From Clostridiales bacterium UBA2432 (GTDB lineage Bacteria > Bacillota > Clostridia > Lachnospirales > Vallitaleaceae): DNA of 64,000 bases. The notes under the pieces are model-generated. The model was not told the DNA's origin and did no database searches. It was given only the letters and a program-made list of their open reading frames with translations. Both the position numbers and the translations under genes were made by a program. Where the stretch lies: positions 1 through 64,000 of the forward strand of contig DDQW01000093.1 in assembly GCA_002342805.1 (NCBI GenBank), in the 5' to 3' direction. Position 1 is the first letter of the stretch. Each line of letters opens with the position of its first letter. Positions 51,056 to 61,098 of this stretch are shown one piece after another.

Positions 51056-53858
51056 GTGAAAAATCATTTGCCAAATCCTCTATGCTTTTTTCATCTTCTG
51101 TCTCAAAAGCTTTTTGCAGGTTTTTTGCAATATGGAATAATTCATTACAAGCTAGGTTGCCTAAGCTACCTTTTATTTTGTGAATAACATCTCTGCCTTC
51201 TTTATATTGTTTGGTAACAAGGACTTTATCGAATTCTTCAACAAACTCTTTATTTTCTTCATAAAACATTTGTATTACTTGAAGATAAAGGTCTTTGTTA
51301 CCACCAAATTGTTGTATTCCTTGTTCTGCATTCAGCAAATCATTTGGCTTGGTTGCTTTTTTTTCATTCTCTCTCTTCATTTTATTGGATATTATAATAT
51401 TATAAATCGTCTCTGCAAGTTTCTCAGGTTCAAAGGGTTTCCCTATAAAATGATGCATTCCATGGTCTTCACACTTTTCTTTAACACCTTCAATCATATC
51501 GGCTGTCATGGCCACAATAGGTACATCCTGCGAAATATGTCGGATTGCTTTTGCACTGTCATATCCATTCAAAATCGGCATATGTAAGTCCATGAGTACA
51601 ATATCAATTTTTTCCTGATGCTTTTTGTAAAGTTCTATTCCTTCTTTTCCATTGTTGCCAATGATAAGCATATATCCGGCTTCTTCGAGTAACGACTTTG
51701 CAATAAGTTGATTCGTTTGATTATCTTCAACAAGCAATATGGTCTGTGTCTTATATTCGGTTGAGTTTAGATCCTTGGAAATATCTTTTTCATAATTTTG
51801 ACCATATAAGTCAATAATTCCATTAAAAAGAACAGATGGAATTAAAGGTTTTCCAATTCCTATATCTACACCATATGTTTCTATTTGACTAAACAAATCT
51901 TCTCTCATAACAGGAAGAAGTAGTATGATTTTCGGTAATTTTGTTACTTTTCCATCGTTTTTAATAGACAAAACAAAGTCAAAAACATCTTCCGATTGGA
52001 TATCATAATCTAATATAATTAGATCATACACATTTTTATGTTCAATCCATAACTTTGCATCTTCTAAACTTTCCATCTTTTGGTAATTCATGCTAAAACT
52101 CTTAAGATAACTTGCAATAATATCATTTAGGTGGGTATCACTCGAAATAATTAATGTATGGAGATTACTTAAATTTGTCTTAATAATCTTTTCTCGATAG
52201 GTTTTCTCTCGCTCTTCATCAAGCATTAATGGCAGTTCAATACGAAAAATTGAGCCTTTACCTTCTTGGCTTTCAGCCTCTACTGTTCCATCCATTATTT
52301 CTACAAGATTCTTAACGATTGATAGTCCTAGACCAGTGCCTCCAAATCGACGATTAATACTCGCATCTGCTTGGGTAAACGGTTGAAACAAATGTTGAAG
52401 CTGTTCCTCTGTCATCCCGATTCCACTATCTTCAATATAAAAACAAATTTGATATATGGAGTTTTCTTCCGACTTTTTCACTTCTACTGATAAGTAGATA
52501 TGCCCTGATTCGGTGAATTTCACCGCATTATTTAATAGATTTAATAATATTTGTTCAATGCGTTTTCCGTCACCTATAAACCAATTTGGTAATTCCGGAC
52601 TTTTATTCACCTGTAATTCTACATTAGAATCTTGAAGTTTATATGAAATAATACTGAGTACATTTTGTATAACTGTTTCAATATTAAACGAAACATGTTC
52701 AATCTCTATTTTTCCAGCTTCTATTTTGGAAAAATCAAGCAAATCATTAACAATACCCAGCATTGTATTTGCTGCTTGGGTAATACGGTCTAAATGAATA
52801 AGCTGAGTTGTTGTCGCCTGCTTGTTCTTCATAATATATGAGAGACCAATGATTGCATTTAAGGGGGTTCTGATTTCATGAGACATTCGAGCCATAAAAC
52901 TCGATTTTACATGGCTCGCCTTAATCAATTCTCGTTGAATTTCTTCACGTTTTTTTACTTCTTTACGTAAGCGAATAATCCAATAAGAAGATACACTTAG
53001 GCTAACGATTGCAAGTAGTGCTACTGCAAAAATAATACGCAAAAAAGGACCATAATCAACTTCACTGGTCACACCAATCCATCGTTTGTGTATGGCTAGT
53101 TGTTCTTCTTCACGAATAGTATTTAACCCTTTGTTAACAATACTAAGAAGTTCCGGCCAATCGTCTCTAACAGCAACATGTAATCCTAAGGGTTTCTCAG
53201 ATTCAAACGCAATATAACGTAGATTTGTTAACCCAGTGGAGCGAATCAAATAATTTGTTGTCGCTAAGTTTCCAAGATAAATCTCCTCATTACCATTAGC
53301 AACACTTGTTAGCGCCACTTCAACAGAATCGTAAAGACTAAGATTGACTTCAGGTCGATTCATCAAATAACTGTGATGGGAACTATTTCTTTGCACAGCA
53401 ACTGTTCGTCCGGATATATCATCAATATCTTGAAGGTCTTGATTATCTGATTGAGTAACCATCACACGTTTAAAGTTATAGTACTCTTTTGAAAACAAAA
53501 AGTATTCTTCTCTCTCTATTGTTTTAGATATAGCCGGAAGTAAATCAATTTCTTTATTTTTAGCAGCTTCGTATGCTTCAGGCCATGTCAAGCCTTGGAC
53601 GATTTGAAATTCAACCCCTAATCGTTCACTTAATAGTTCTAAATAATCTGCAGTAATCCCTGTATAGTTACCATTTTCATCTAAATATTCAAATGGCATG
53701 AATCCAGGATCAATACCGATTTTTATCGTCGGATGTTGCTCAATAAAACGCCTCTCTTCTTCGGTGAATTCAATTTGACTTGACTCTTGAGCTACTATTA
53801 TAAAACTCGAACAAATCATCATTATCACAAGATTAAACAACATGTATCCTCGTCGCAT
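51012..53858 (-). CDS. BvgS-like hybrid sensor histidine kinase
   Basis: This 948-residue kinase has a signal peptide, one SBP_bac_3 (amino-acid-type binding) sensor at about 30-262, a transmembrane helix at about 272-296, and HisKA with His327 in MSHEIRTPL. HATPase_c shows LNLLNNAVKF, DSGIGM and GGTGLGLSIV. A degenerate receiver at about 570-690 keeps ILDYD but lost one acidic-pocket residue. A full receiver follows with Asp757 in LMDLHMP, then an HPt domain with His893 in HKIKGS. This makes a complete internal phosphorelay. It follows the HD-GYP regulator gene by 9 bp and may signal to it. The ligand is unknown; SBP_bac_3 sensors often bind amino acids or organic acids. Confidence 0.93.
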   Translation of the reverse strand: MRRGYMLFNLVIMMICSSFIIVAQESSQIEFTEEERRFIEQHPTIKIGIDPGFMPFEYLDENGNYTGITADYLELLSERLGVEFQIVQGLTWPEAYEAAKNKEIDLLPAISKTIEREEYFLFSKEYYNFKRVMVTQSDNQDLQDIDDISGRTVAVQRNSSHHSYLMNRPEVNLSLYDSVEVALTSVANGNEEIYLGNLATTNYLIRSTGLTNLRYIAFESEKPLGLHVAVRDDWPELLSIVNKGLNTIREEEQLAIHKRWIGVTSEVDYGPFLRIIFAVALLAIVSLSVSSYWIIRLRKEVKKREEIQRELIKASHVKSSFMARMSHEIRTPLNAIIGLSYIMKNKQATTTQLIHLDRITQAANTMLGIVNDLLDFSKIEAGKIEIEHVSFNIETVIQNVLSIISYKLQDSNVELQVNKSPELPNWFIGDGKRIEQILLNLLNNAVKFTESGHIYLSVEVKKSEENSIYQICFYIEDSGIGMTEEQLQHLFQPFTQADASINRRFGGTGLGLSIVKNLVEIMDGTVEAESQEGKGSIFRIELPLMLDEEREKTYREKIIKTNLSNLHTLIISSDTHLNDIIASYLKSFSMNYQKMESLEDAKLWIEHKNVYDLIILDYDIQSEDVFDFVLSIKNDGKVTKLPKIILLLPVMREDLFSQIETYGVDIGIGKPLIPSVLFNGIIDLYGQNYEKDISKDLNSTEYKTQTILLVEDNQTNQLIAKSLLEEAGYMLIIGNNGKEGIELYKKHQEKIDIVLMDLHMPILNGYDSAKAIRHISQDVPIVAMTADMIEGVKEKCEDHGMHHFIGKPFEPEKLAETIYNIIISNKMKRENEKKATKPNDLLNAEQGIQQFGGNKDLYLQVIQMFYEENKEFVEEFDKVLVTKQYKEGRDVIHKIKGSLGNLACNELFHIAKNLQKAFETEDEKSIEDLANDFSPKMARLMVEIEEML

Positions 53859-53867
53859 TCACATACC

Positions 53868-54935
53868 TCATTCTTCCATATGATCTTTTATAGAATCCCA
53901 CACAATATCACTGATTTCTATAAAAATTTGGACGATTTTAGGATCAAAGTGTTTCCCTGACTCTTCTTTTATCATCTCAATAGCTCTATTATGGCTAAAG
54001 GCATCTTTATAGACACGTCGACTAATTAAGGCATCGTAAACATCAATCACTGCCATTAATCGTCCTGCTAAAGGAATCGTTTCACCTTTTAATCCATTAG
54101 GATAACCGCTCCCATCATATTTTTCATGATGGGCACCAATTATTTCCATGGCTGTCTGAATAAATGAGGGTGCAATATTATCTTCCGGTAGTTCTTTTTT
54201 TAATGCATCCACGCCATAAGCAACATGTTTTTTCATAATTTCATATTCTTCATAGGTCAGTTTTCCGGGTTTAAGTAAAATATGATCCGGAATCCCTACT
54301 TTTCCAATATCGTGCAAAGGTGTTGTCATAATAAGCTCATTGATGCAATCCGATATCAAAATGTCCGAATATTCTGGCATACTTTTCATGCGGTGGCACA
54401 AAAGACCCATGATAAGTTGCGTTCGCTGGGTATGTCGACTGGATTCAAGATTTCGGATTTCTAGAAGTCCTACCAAAGCATTAATAGTTACATTTCGTGT
54501 AACTACAAGTTCTTGTGTTCGTTCAGATACCATACTATCCAAACGAAGATTGTCCTCTTCCATGAGCTTCTGAGCCCTTTTTAATCTTAGATGAATATCA
54601 ATGCGTATTCTTAAAGATTCGATATTCAAGGGTTTTCGTATATAGTCGACTGCGCCAAGCTTCAATCCCTTTATCTCATTTTCAATCTCATCAGCATTCG
54701 TCAAAATGATGGTACGGACTCCTGCAAATTTTTCATTCCCTTTTATTGCTTCTAAAACTTCAAATCCATTCATATTCGGCATGTTCAAGTCTAAAATCAT
54801 TAAATCGATGATTTGATTATTAAGGATTTTCATTGCTTCAACGCCATCTGCTGCAACTAAAGAATCATAATCACTTAACATATTTTGAATAATTAGTCGG
54901 TCTGTCATCGAGTCATCTACAATGAGTATTTGCAT
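53868..54935 (-). CDS. Response regulator with HD-GYP phosphodiesterase domain
   Basis: This 355-residue regulator has a receiver domain with phosphoacceptor Asp49 in LMILDLNMP and Lys in IRKPLN. A coiled-coil linker follows, then an HD-GYP domain with LHDIGKVGIPDHIL, HHEKYDGSGYPNGL and DVYDALISRR. It should hydrolyse c-di-GMP to lower biofilm or motility signalling. GGGGG precedes the ATG. It lies 30 bp after the DUF438/hemerythrin gene and 9 bp before the hybrid kinase. The kinase's terminal receiver and HPt domain could relay phosphate to Asp49, which is inference from adjacency. Confidence 0.93.
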   Translation of the reverse strand: MQILIVDDSMTDRLIIQNMLSDYDSLVAADGVEAMKILNNQIIDLMILDLNMPNMNGFEVLEAIKGNEKFAGVRTIILTNADEIENEIKGLKLGAVDYIRKPLNIESLRIRIDIHLRLKRAQKLMEEDNLRLDSMVSERTQELVVTRNVTINALVGLLEIRNLESSRHTQRTQLIMGLLCHRMKSMPEYSDILISDCINELIMTTPLHDIGKVGIPDHILLKPGKLTYEEYEIMKKHVAYGVDALKKELPEDNIAPSFIQTAMEIIGAHHEKYDGSGYPNGLKGETIPLAGRLMAVIDVYDALISRRVYKDAFSHNRAIEMIKEESGKHFDPKIVQIFIEISDIVWDSIKDHMEE

Positions 54936-54965
54936 CGTTATCCCCCTTATTAATATACTTGACGA

Positions 54966-56204
54966 TTATGACATTAATCGTTTCTCCCCTTCTATTTCTT
55001 GAATCGGTTTAATATCTTGAGTAATCTCTAATGTCCCTAAGAATTCTCCTTCTTTGTTCCTAACAGCATAATAACGAATTAACACATACATACTTCCCAT
55101 CTTAATCCAGAAGTCTTCATGATCTTTTTGACCGGAACGCAACTGCTCGACAATTTGCTCAACAACATGAACACTTTTTGGAGGATGACAGTGCTTAACC
55201 TCACGACCGATGATTGTCTTTGGGCGATCAAAGATACGTTCTTTGCCTTGTGTAAAATACTTCACTTTGTTATCTGCTCCCACAAAGGTCATATCTAAAG
55301 GTAAGGTATTTAGAATTGAATTAATTTCTTCCGGTGTCATACTTCCTGCATCAAACTCCACTTGATTATTCCCTTGTTCCTGTCGTTCTGCTAGCTGCGA
55401 TGATATGTCAAGGTCTGCATTCATTTTAGGGTTCCATCGTTTAACTGATCCCAGTAACGTATATCCTATTTCAGAGCTGCTTTCTTCTATTGCTTTCCAT
55501 TCTTCGATTTGAAGTTTTTCTAATGCCATAGGCAGCAATATTTCTTCTTCCTTAAAGATCATCTCTTGAATATGGTGCACAGCTTCACGAACTGCTTGAT
55601 TCAACTTTTGCAAATCAATTAAATCGTGGTCCATTAGGGTATACACATTCTTAATATAATCACGGATTTCATCATCAACACCCCACATTACTTGTGCTGG
55701 CGCCGTTATATCATACTTTTCCAAATAAGGAAAAAGAAGTTGCTCTTTTCGTGTGTAATGTTTGTCGATTGTTTTTAATTTGTCAATAGCTCCTCTTAAT
55801 AATTCTTCATGTTGTTCAGCTTTTGTTTCTGTATATCGAGCTAAATATGGCAATACTTGCTCTTCAATGAGATTTTCAAGAACACGATTTTCTTTTTTGA
55901 ATGTATGAATAGGATGCCCATCATCAAAATCCGATATGATAAATCCATCATTTTGATGTATTTCTTCAATGGATCCTTTAAAAACTGACGCATGAACATC
56001 GCATAATCTTTGAATTTCTTCAACCGGTAACCCTTCGTTCACTAAGGCTTGTTCCATTTCCGTAATTTCTACTGCTGATATCCCTTGTGTCAATGCTTCA
56101 AACTCTTGTTTTACAGCTTCTACTGTTGCTCCTTCATGAAGCTTTTGAATAATTTTCTTCAATTCTTGCTGACGATATTCTCTATTATTAATAAACTCAC
56201 TCAT
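54966..56204 (-). CDS. DUF438-hemerythrin-PAS sensor protein
   Basis: This 412-residue soluble protein starts with a DUF438 domain (about 5-75; ITEMEQALVNEGLPVEEIQRLCDVH). A hemerythrin-like HHE helix bundle at about 85-240 has candidate ligands in HPIHTFKKEN, HEELLRG, KHYTRKEQLLFPYLE, MDHDLIDL and EEEILLPMALE. A PAS domain occupies about 295-405 with FVGADNKVKYFTQGKERIF. The iron site could bind O2 or NO. Proteins of this plan occur in anaerobes near redox and signalling genes. GGGAGG precedes the ATG. Its position before an HD-GYP regulator and hybrid kinase suggests it feeds an oxygen or NO cue to c-di-GMP turnover. Confidence 0.88.
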   Translation of the reverse strand: MSEFINNREYRQQELKKIIQKLHEGATVEAVKQEFEALTQGISAVEITEMEQALVNEGLPVEEIQRLCDVHASVFKGSIEEIHQNDGFIISDFDDGHPIHTFKKENRVLENLIEEQVLPYLARYTETKAEQHEELLRGAIDKLKTIDKHYTRKEQLLFPYLEKYDITAPAQVMWGVDDEIRDYIKNVYTLMDHDLIDLQKLNQAVREAVHHIQEMIFKEEEILLPMALEKLQIEEWKAIEESSSEIGYTLLGSVKRWNPKMNADLDISSQLAERQEQGNNQVEFDAGSMTPEEINSILNTLPLDMTFVGADNKVKYFTQGKERIFDRPKTIIGREVKHCHPPKSVHVVEQIVEQLRSGQKDHEDFWIKMGSMYVLIRYYAVRNKEGEFLGTLEITQDIKPIQEIEGEKRLMS

Positions 56205-56295
56205 GTCATACCTCCCACTAAAATAAAGTTGATTGTTCTAACAATATTTTATCATAGCAAAATTTATTAGACAATGGCTTAGGTCATAAAAATAT

Positions 56296-57426
56296 TTATG
56301 AACTTTTCATACGTTGTTTTTCTTTGTACATGTATTGATCAATTTCATGAACAAATGCATCCGATGAAAGTTTTGAGTCAATATTATAAATTCCGTATCC
56401 TATACTTAGGTATATTTTGTAGGGATATTTTAGGCTTTGATTTTCTTTATCTACAAGCAGATGGATATGACGTAGTATTTTTTTGATTTCTAACTCAATA
56501 TCGGTCTTTAGAATCACACAAAATTCATCTCCACCATAGCGTATCAAAATATCTTCTTTTCCAATTGCCAATTCTATTAATTTTGCAATGCGAATTAATG
56601 CTTCATCCCCCTCTTTATGACCAAATGTATCATTAATCTCCTTAAAGTCATTAACATCAATCATCATCATAGAAAAAGAATGTTTTCTATTCGATTTTTG
56701 TATTTTATCTGTCAGTGCACCTTCTAATTTTTTTCGATTATAAACTCCTGTCAAGTGATCAATATATAGACTTCGGTTTTGTATATTCAGCAAAATCATT
56801 AAGACAGACAAGGTCACACTATTAAGTATGAAGGAAAACCCATAGATAAATCCTTGCAAAAGAAGGCCGATTAGTGGCGGAAAAATGAAAAACAGCATTG
56901 TGTAGTAATGCTTGTGTTCTATACGTTGTCGATGGTACATAATATAAAATATAGTAAACACGAGGATTCACATTGCCAATAGATTTGGAATAATGAAGAG
57001 CGAACCTCGATAGTATATATTTTTAGAATCAATATAATAATACCAACCTGTATATTGTGAAATAATGACAAGTAGAGTATTTATACCTACAATAAGACCT
57101 CCATTTATAAATATTTTTTGTCGATTAACATTTTCTTCCCAAATATAGGTATACACATAGTAGAACCAAAACAAAGGAAGAATTGGGTTCATCACAAAAA
57201 CCATAAAATTTCCTATTTGATTAAATAAAGGAAAAAAAGACAAAATATATCCGTCACATCGACTCATTACATCAAAAAATAACAATACAAATAAAATCCG
57301 AATCATCATGAGGAAAATGCGATTCAATTCTGATTTTTCATCACTATTCTTTTTTGAATGAATATACATAGCAATAAGTAAAAGCAATGAATATCCATTA
57401 ATGATTACATTCGCTTGTAACCCCAT
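56296..57426 (-). pseudogene. Membrane diguanylate cyclase interrupted by one in-frame TGA
   Basis: From the ATG at 57426 (AGGTGA upstream) the frame encodes several transmembrane helices, meets a TGA at 56970-56968 (codon 153), and continues in the same frame to 56296. The downstream part finishes the membrane region and has a complete GGDEF domain (DHLTGVYNR, MIDVNDFKEINDTFGH, RYGGDEF). One substitution thus divides an otherwise intact gene of 376 codons. The I-site RxxD is replaced by GKED. A GTG six bases after the TGA at 56961 could allow restart, giving a shorter membrane GGDEF protein. Other genes here end in TGA, so it is not recoded in general. A sequencing error is possible. Confidence 0.8.
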
Positions 57427-57445
57427 AATATCACCTACATATTTG

Positions 57446-57967
57446 CTATTTATATTCCCATAATCCTCTATTGTTTGATTTAGCATCTTCTTCTAATGCT
57501 TTGAATTCATCAACATATTTTACATTCGGTGGATATGTTGCAACCGTCGCATGTCCTTTTTCAAGTAAAGCCTTATTTAGCATTGTACCCTTATAATATA
57601 CATAGGCTAACACCCGTCCATATTGATCACGCTCTTGTACGTCTAGCTCCAATTCAACCGTTTTACCTTCAACCAGTGATTTTGTGAAATCACTGGCTAT
57701 ATCACCATAAGGAACATTCTTTTTTCTATCCGGATGTACTGATTCCGGTGTATCAATTCCAATCAAACGCACACGTTCTTCGATATGGTCAATAGTAATA
57801 ATTAGTGTGTCTCCATCAACAACCCGTACAACCTGATACTCGCCTTCAATATTGGCAGAATCCGCAGAACCATTTGACGATTCATCTATCCCAAAATAAA
57901 TAGCAATAACAGCTATGACAAAGCTAATTATTGCCTTTTGAAGTTTCTTCTTTTGTTTTGTACTCAT
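57446..57967 (-). CDS. Staphylococcal nuclease-like (thermonuclease) protein, membrane anchored
   Basis: This 173-residue Ca2+-dependent nuclease has a short basic N-terminus and one hydrophobic segment at about 11-26 that would export or anchor it. The SNase fold at about 43-171 has VVDGDTLIITI, catalytic Arg67 and Glu75 in VRLIGIDTPES, and Arg118 in DQYGRVLAYVY. The final NRGLWEYK is typical. It should cut extracellular DNA or RNA, perhaps as a phosphorus source: pst genes for phosphate uptake lie just upstream on the same strand, 49 bp away. AGAGG precedes the ATG. Confidence 0.92.
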   Translation of the reverse strand: MSTKQKKKLQKAIISFVIAVIAIYFGIDESSNGSADSANIEGEYQVVRVVDGDTLIITIDHIEERVRLIGIDTPESVHPDRKKNVPYGDIASDFTKSLVEGKTVELELDVQERDQYGRVLAYVYYKGTMLNKALLEKGHATVATYPPNVKYVDEFKALEEDAKSNNRGLWEYK

Positions 57968-58016
57968 AATAATCCTCTCAATCTAGTTCATATTGTGTAA
58001 GATTATTATATCATAA

Positions 58017-58925
58017 TTAGTATCTATTTTGAAATTTATTTCTAATGATTATTGCCAGAGAATTCATAAAAAAGAGTGTGACCAGTAAAACAACACTCGT
58101 TGCCGCAGCTAAATTTGCGTACTCTTTGGTAAGCACAGTATCAAGTGTCCAGTAATAAATTTGAATCGGTAGCGCTGTAAAATCATCCATGATCGATGTA
58201 GGCATTTTTAAAATCAACGTAGGTATACCCAAGACAACCAATGGCGCTGTCTCTCCAATAGCACGTGATAGAGATAAAATAGATCCTGTCATAATACCGG
58301 GTAAGGCTGCCGGTAAAACAACTTTTCGAACTGTCGTCCATTTCGTTGCACCAAGAGCATACGACGCTTCACGCATGCTATTAGGTACAGCTCGAAGGGC
58401 TTCTTGACTGGAGACCACGATAATCGGTAAAACTAACAAAGACATTGTTAAACCTCCTGCCAACACGCTTGAACCCAAATTAAGCATACGTCCAAATACT
58501 GTTAATCCTAATAATCCAAAGATAACCGAAGGCACTCCAGATAGATTTGAAATATTGGTATTAATCACATTTCGTATAAATCCTTTTTGTGAATATTCTT
58601 CCATGTAAATAGCTGTTCCTAGTCCTAAAAAAAGTGTCACCGGTGCAACTACTGTCATTAATAAAAGCGTACCCATAATAACACTTTTTATACCTGCCCG
58701 TTCTGCACGTATGGACAATTTTCCTGTTAAAAAATCCCAGTCTAGCCACCCAATGCTCTGACTAACCACTTGATAGATTAATATTCCTAATACAATGAGT
58801 GCAAAAATAATTGTAAGCGAAAATGCTTTCCTTGCAATACGATCAAGCATTACACGACGCTGCATTCTTGCATGCATTTGTTCTTTTGAGATAAGTTTTC
58901 GCATTCCATACTGTATATCACTCAT
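58017..58925 (-). CDS. pstA: Phosphate ABC transporter permease PstA
   Basis: This 302-residue membrane protein has six helices and the docking loop EASYALGATKWTTVRKVVLPAALPGIMTG, shown here only as the family pattern EAxYALGA...PAALPGI. SRAIGETAPL is the usual PstA motif. It starts one base after pstC in tandem (ATG at 58925). Normally pstB and phoU follow, but a nuclease gene lies there instead, so the ATPase must be encoded elsewhere. Confidence 0.93.
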   Translation of the reverse strand: MSDIQYGMRKLISKEQMHARMQRRVMLDRIARKAFSLTIIFALIVLGILIYQVVSQSIGWLDWDFLTGKLSIRAERAGIKSVIMGTLLLMTVVAPVTLFLGLGTAIYMEEYSQKGFIRNVINTNISNLSGVPSVIFGLLGLTVFGRMLNLGSSVLAGGLTMSLLVLPIIVVSSQEALRAVPNSMREASYALGATKWTTVRKVVLPAALPGIMTGSILSLSRAIGETAPLVVLGIPTLILKMPTSIMDDFTALPIQIYYWTLDTVLTKEYANLAAATSVVLLVTLFFMNSLAIIIRNKFQNRY

Positions 58926-58926
58926 A

Positions 58927-59841
58927 TTAATATTCCTTCCTGTATCTTTTTATAATATATCTAGCTAACATATTCATTAATAATGTAAAAATAAATAGAA
59001 TCAATCCAACGGCATACAAACTATAGTATCCGGTCGTTCCGGTTCCTGCATCACCACTTGTAAACTCAACAATATAGGCCGTCATTGTTTGCATGGGTTG
59101 TGTTACATCTAAGGTGAAATTTTTAGCACTTCCGCTAGCAATCGTTACAATCATCGTCTCACCAATAGCACGTGATATAGCTAGTACAAAGGACGCAATA
59201 ATTCCCGACATCCCTGCCGGAACAATCACTTTGACCGCTGCTTCTAATTTTGTCGAACCCATTCCAATGGCAGCTTCACGTATTCCGCTAGGAACTGCAC
59301 TCATGGCATCTTCAGATAATGAAGTAACAATAGGTATAATCATAATTCCCATAACGATTCCCGGGCTTAAGGCATTTTTGGACCCCAAGGTCGGAATCAA
59401 CCGCATTAGCAAGGGTGTTACAAATGAATATGCAAAAAAACCATATACAATGGTAGGAATTCCCGCTAATAATTCAATAATCGGTTTTAATAATTTTCGC
59501 ATTCGTGTTGAAGCAAATTCACTTAAATATATTGCTGCTGATAAACCTATCGGTACTGCAACAACCATTGCAATCAGGGACGTTACAATTGTTCCCATGA
59601 TTAATGGCAAAAAACCAAACTTAGGATTTTTGGCATTTAAAGGGGCGAGCTCTGTACTAAAGACTTCTCGAAGAGGTACCTCTGAGAAAAAATGTGACGC
59701 ATCGACAATCAACGTCACTACGATTCCCACTGTAGTAACGATAGAAATCGAAGCAATCAGTAAAAGAATCATTGGAACCAAACGATCAATCCACCTGGAC
59801 TGGCCATTTTTAGATTTTTTTTGACTAGCTATATCTGACAT
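58927..59841 (-). CDS. pstC: Phosphate ABC transporter permease PstC
   Basis: This 304-residue membrane protein has six helices, with LAGIPTIVYGFFAY and REAAIGMGSTKLEAAVKV as the PstC docking region and ISRAIGETMIV near the C-terminal half. GGAG precedes the ATG. It lies 125 bp after pstS, separated by a strong hairpin that probably reduces its expression relative to pstS. Confidence 0.93.
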   Translation of the reverse strand: MSDIASQKKSKNGQSRWIDRLVPMILLLIASISIVTTVGIVVTLIVDASHFFSEVPLREVFSTELAPLNAKNPKFGFLPLIMGTIVTSLIAMVVAVPIGLSAAIYLSEFASTRMRKLLKPIIELLAGIPTIVYGFFAYSFVTPLLMRLIPTLGSKNALSPGIVMGIMIIPIVTSLSEDAMSAVPSGIREAAIGMGSTKLEAAVKVIVPAGMSGIIASFVLAISRAIGETMIVTIASGSAKNFTLDVTQPMQTMTAYIVEFTSGDAGTGTTGYYSLYAVGLILFIFTLLMNMLARYIIKRYRKEY

Positions 59842-59894
59842 ATTAACACTCCATTCTTAACTGCAATATATTTAACTTTCTAAAAGCACTAGAC

Positions 59895-59920
59895 AAGACG
59901 AGAGATAATTCTCTCGTCTT
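59895..59920 (-). promoter_or_regulatory. Intercistronic hairpin between pstS and pstC
   Basis: An 11-bp perfect stem pairs 59895-59905 with 59910-59920 around TAAT. On the minus strand the following tract is only weakly T-rich, so it resembles a partial terminator or mRNA-protecting hairpin. The same arrangement follows the sugar binding-protein gene at 40.8 kb. Confidence 0.7.
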
Positions 59921-59966
59921 TGTTTGTACTATGATTATGCTATCTAAACTCTTTGTTGGAAGCTTT

Positions 59967-60998
59967 TTACTGTATTGCGTCTAATTGTGCTTGATACTCT
60001 TCATATACTGAATCAGGCATTGGAGCAAATCCATTTTCACCAGCTAATCGCTTTGCACCTTCTGGAGATACTACATATCTTGCGAAATCAAGAACTTGAG
60101 GTTTTTCTTTCGCATACTGTACGTTTAAGTATGTAAACACCGGTCGTGTAAATCCAGCATAGTCTAAATCTTCACCGATAGTTTCTACGGCTGGTTCTAC
60201 CGGACCATTACCAAAATCAACACTTACTGCTGTTAATTTATCTGTATTTGAAACATAATATCCAAAACCAAAGAATGCAATCGCATTAACATCATTTGAT
60301 ACCAAGTCAACCAATGTTGAATATTCTTGTTGTAAGTTCGCTGTTGCTACCATATCTTGTTCATCAAGTAGTGTTTCATAGAAGAATTCATATGTTCCGT
60401 GATTTTCATTCGGTCCGTAGAATTTAATTTCTTCTGCCGGCCAATCTGCACGAACATCTGACCATAAAACAACATCATCATCTGCATAGTGTCCTGAGAT
60501 ATACATGTTTAATATTTCATCTTTTGTCATTTCTTTTGCCCAGTCATTGTCTTTGTTAATAACCATTGTTAAACCGTCATAAGCCAACTTAAATTCCAAA
60601 ACATCTTCGCCAAATGTCAATCCATTTGTTGCTAATTCTTCAATTTCACTATCTTTGATTTTTCTAGAAGCATCTGAAAAATCTGTTTCACCTGGGATGA
60701 ATTTTTTAAATCCTGCGCTTGATCCCGCTCGTCCAACTTGTACACTGACATCTTCTTGTTCGTTTATCATGTATTCTTCAGCAATGTGTGCCATTAATGG
60801 ATAAACCGTTCCGGAACCATCCACAATAACTGCACCTTCTAAAGCTGCCATTTCTTCAGTTTCTGTTGCTTCTGCTTCTGTTGTTTCTGTCTCAGTTGCT
60901 GCTCCATTACTTGTATCTTGTACCTCATCTTGTCCACAGCCTACAACTGCTACCATCATAACGAATACTAATAATAATGCTAATAAATTTTTCTTCAC
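59967..60998 (-). CDS. pstS: Phosphate-binding lipoprotein PstS
   Basis: This 343-residue lipoprotein captures phosphate outside the cell. The signal ends in VVGC (Cys21), followed by an acidic Thr/Glu linker. VDGSGTVYPLMAHIAEEY and RAGSSAGFKKF hold phosphate contacts, and FSDASRKIKDSE matches PstS. It begins with GTG (60998) behind GGGAGG. A Pho-box-like direct repeat lies about 100 bp upstream, and a hairpin follows the gene. Confidence 0.93.
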   Translation of the reverse strand: MKKNLLALLLVFVMMVAVVGCGQDEVQDTSNGAATETETTEAEATETEEMAALEGAVIVDGSGTVYPLMAHIAEEYMINEQEDVSVQVGRAGSSAGFKKFIPGETDFSDASRKIKDSEIEELATNGLTFGEDVLEFKLAYDGLTMVINKDNDWAKEMTKDEILNMYISGHYADDDVVLWSDVRADWPAEEIKFYGPNENHGTYEFFYETLLDEQDMVATANLQQEYSTLVDLVSNDVNAIAFFGFGYYVSNTDKLTAVSVDFGNGPVEPAVETIGEDLDYAGFTRPVFTYLNVQYAKEKPQVLDFARYVVSPEGAKRLAGENGFAPMPDSVYEEYQAQLDAIQ

Positions 60999-61098
60999 TT
61001 TTTTGTTCCTCCCTGAGTTTGTTGTTTTTATTCAATAATTTCCTCTGTTTGACTCATGAACACTATAACATCTCAAGGTAAATACCATATCATTCAAA

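Noticed and set aside
56296..56961. A separate 221-residue GGDEF gene starting at 56961
   Set aside because: The frame is continuous with the upstream membrane part except for one TGA, so a single interrupted gene is the simpler reading. Restart at the GTG remains possible and is noted.
56966..56972. Selenocysteine at the in-frame TGA
   Set aside because: No clear SECIS-like hairpin follows, and the position lies in a membrane segment with no redox role.
59093..59824. A 243-residue open frame on the plus strand
   Set aside because: It is the antisense shadow of pstC, which has clear family motifs, a ribosome site and operon context.
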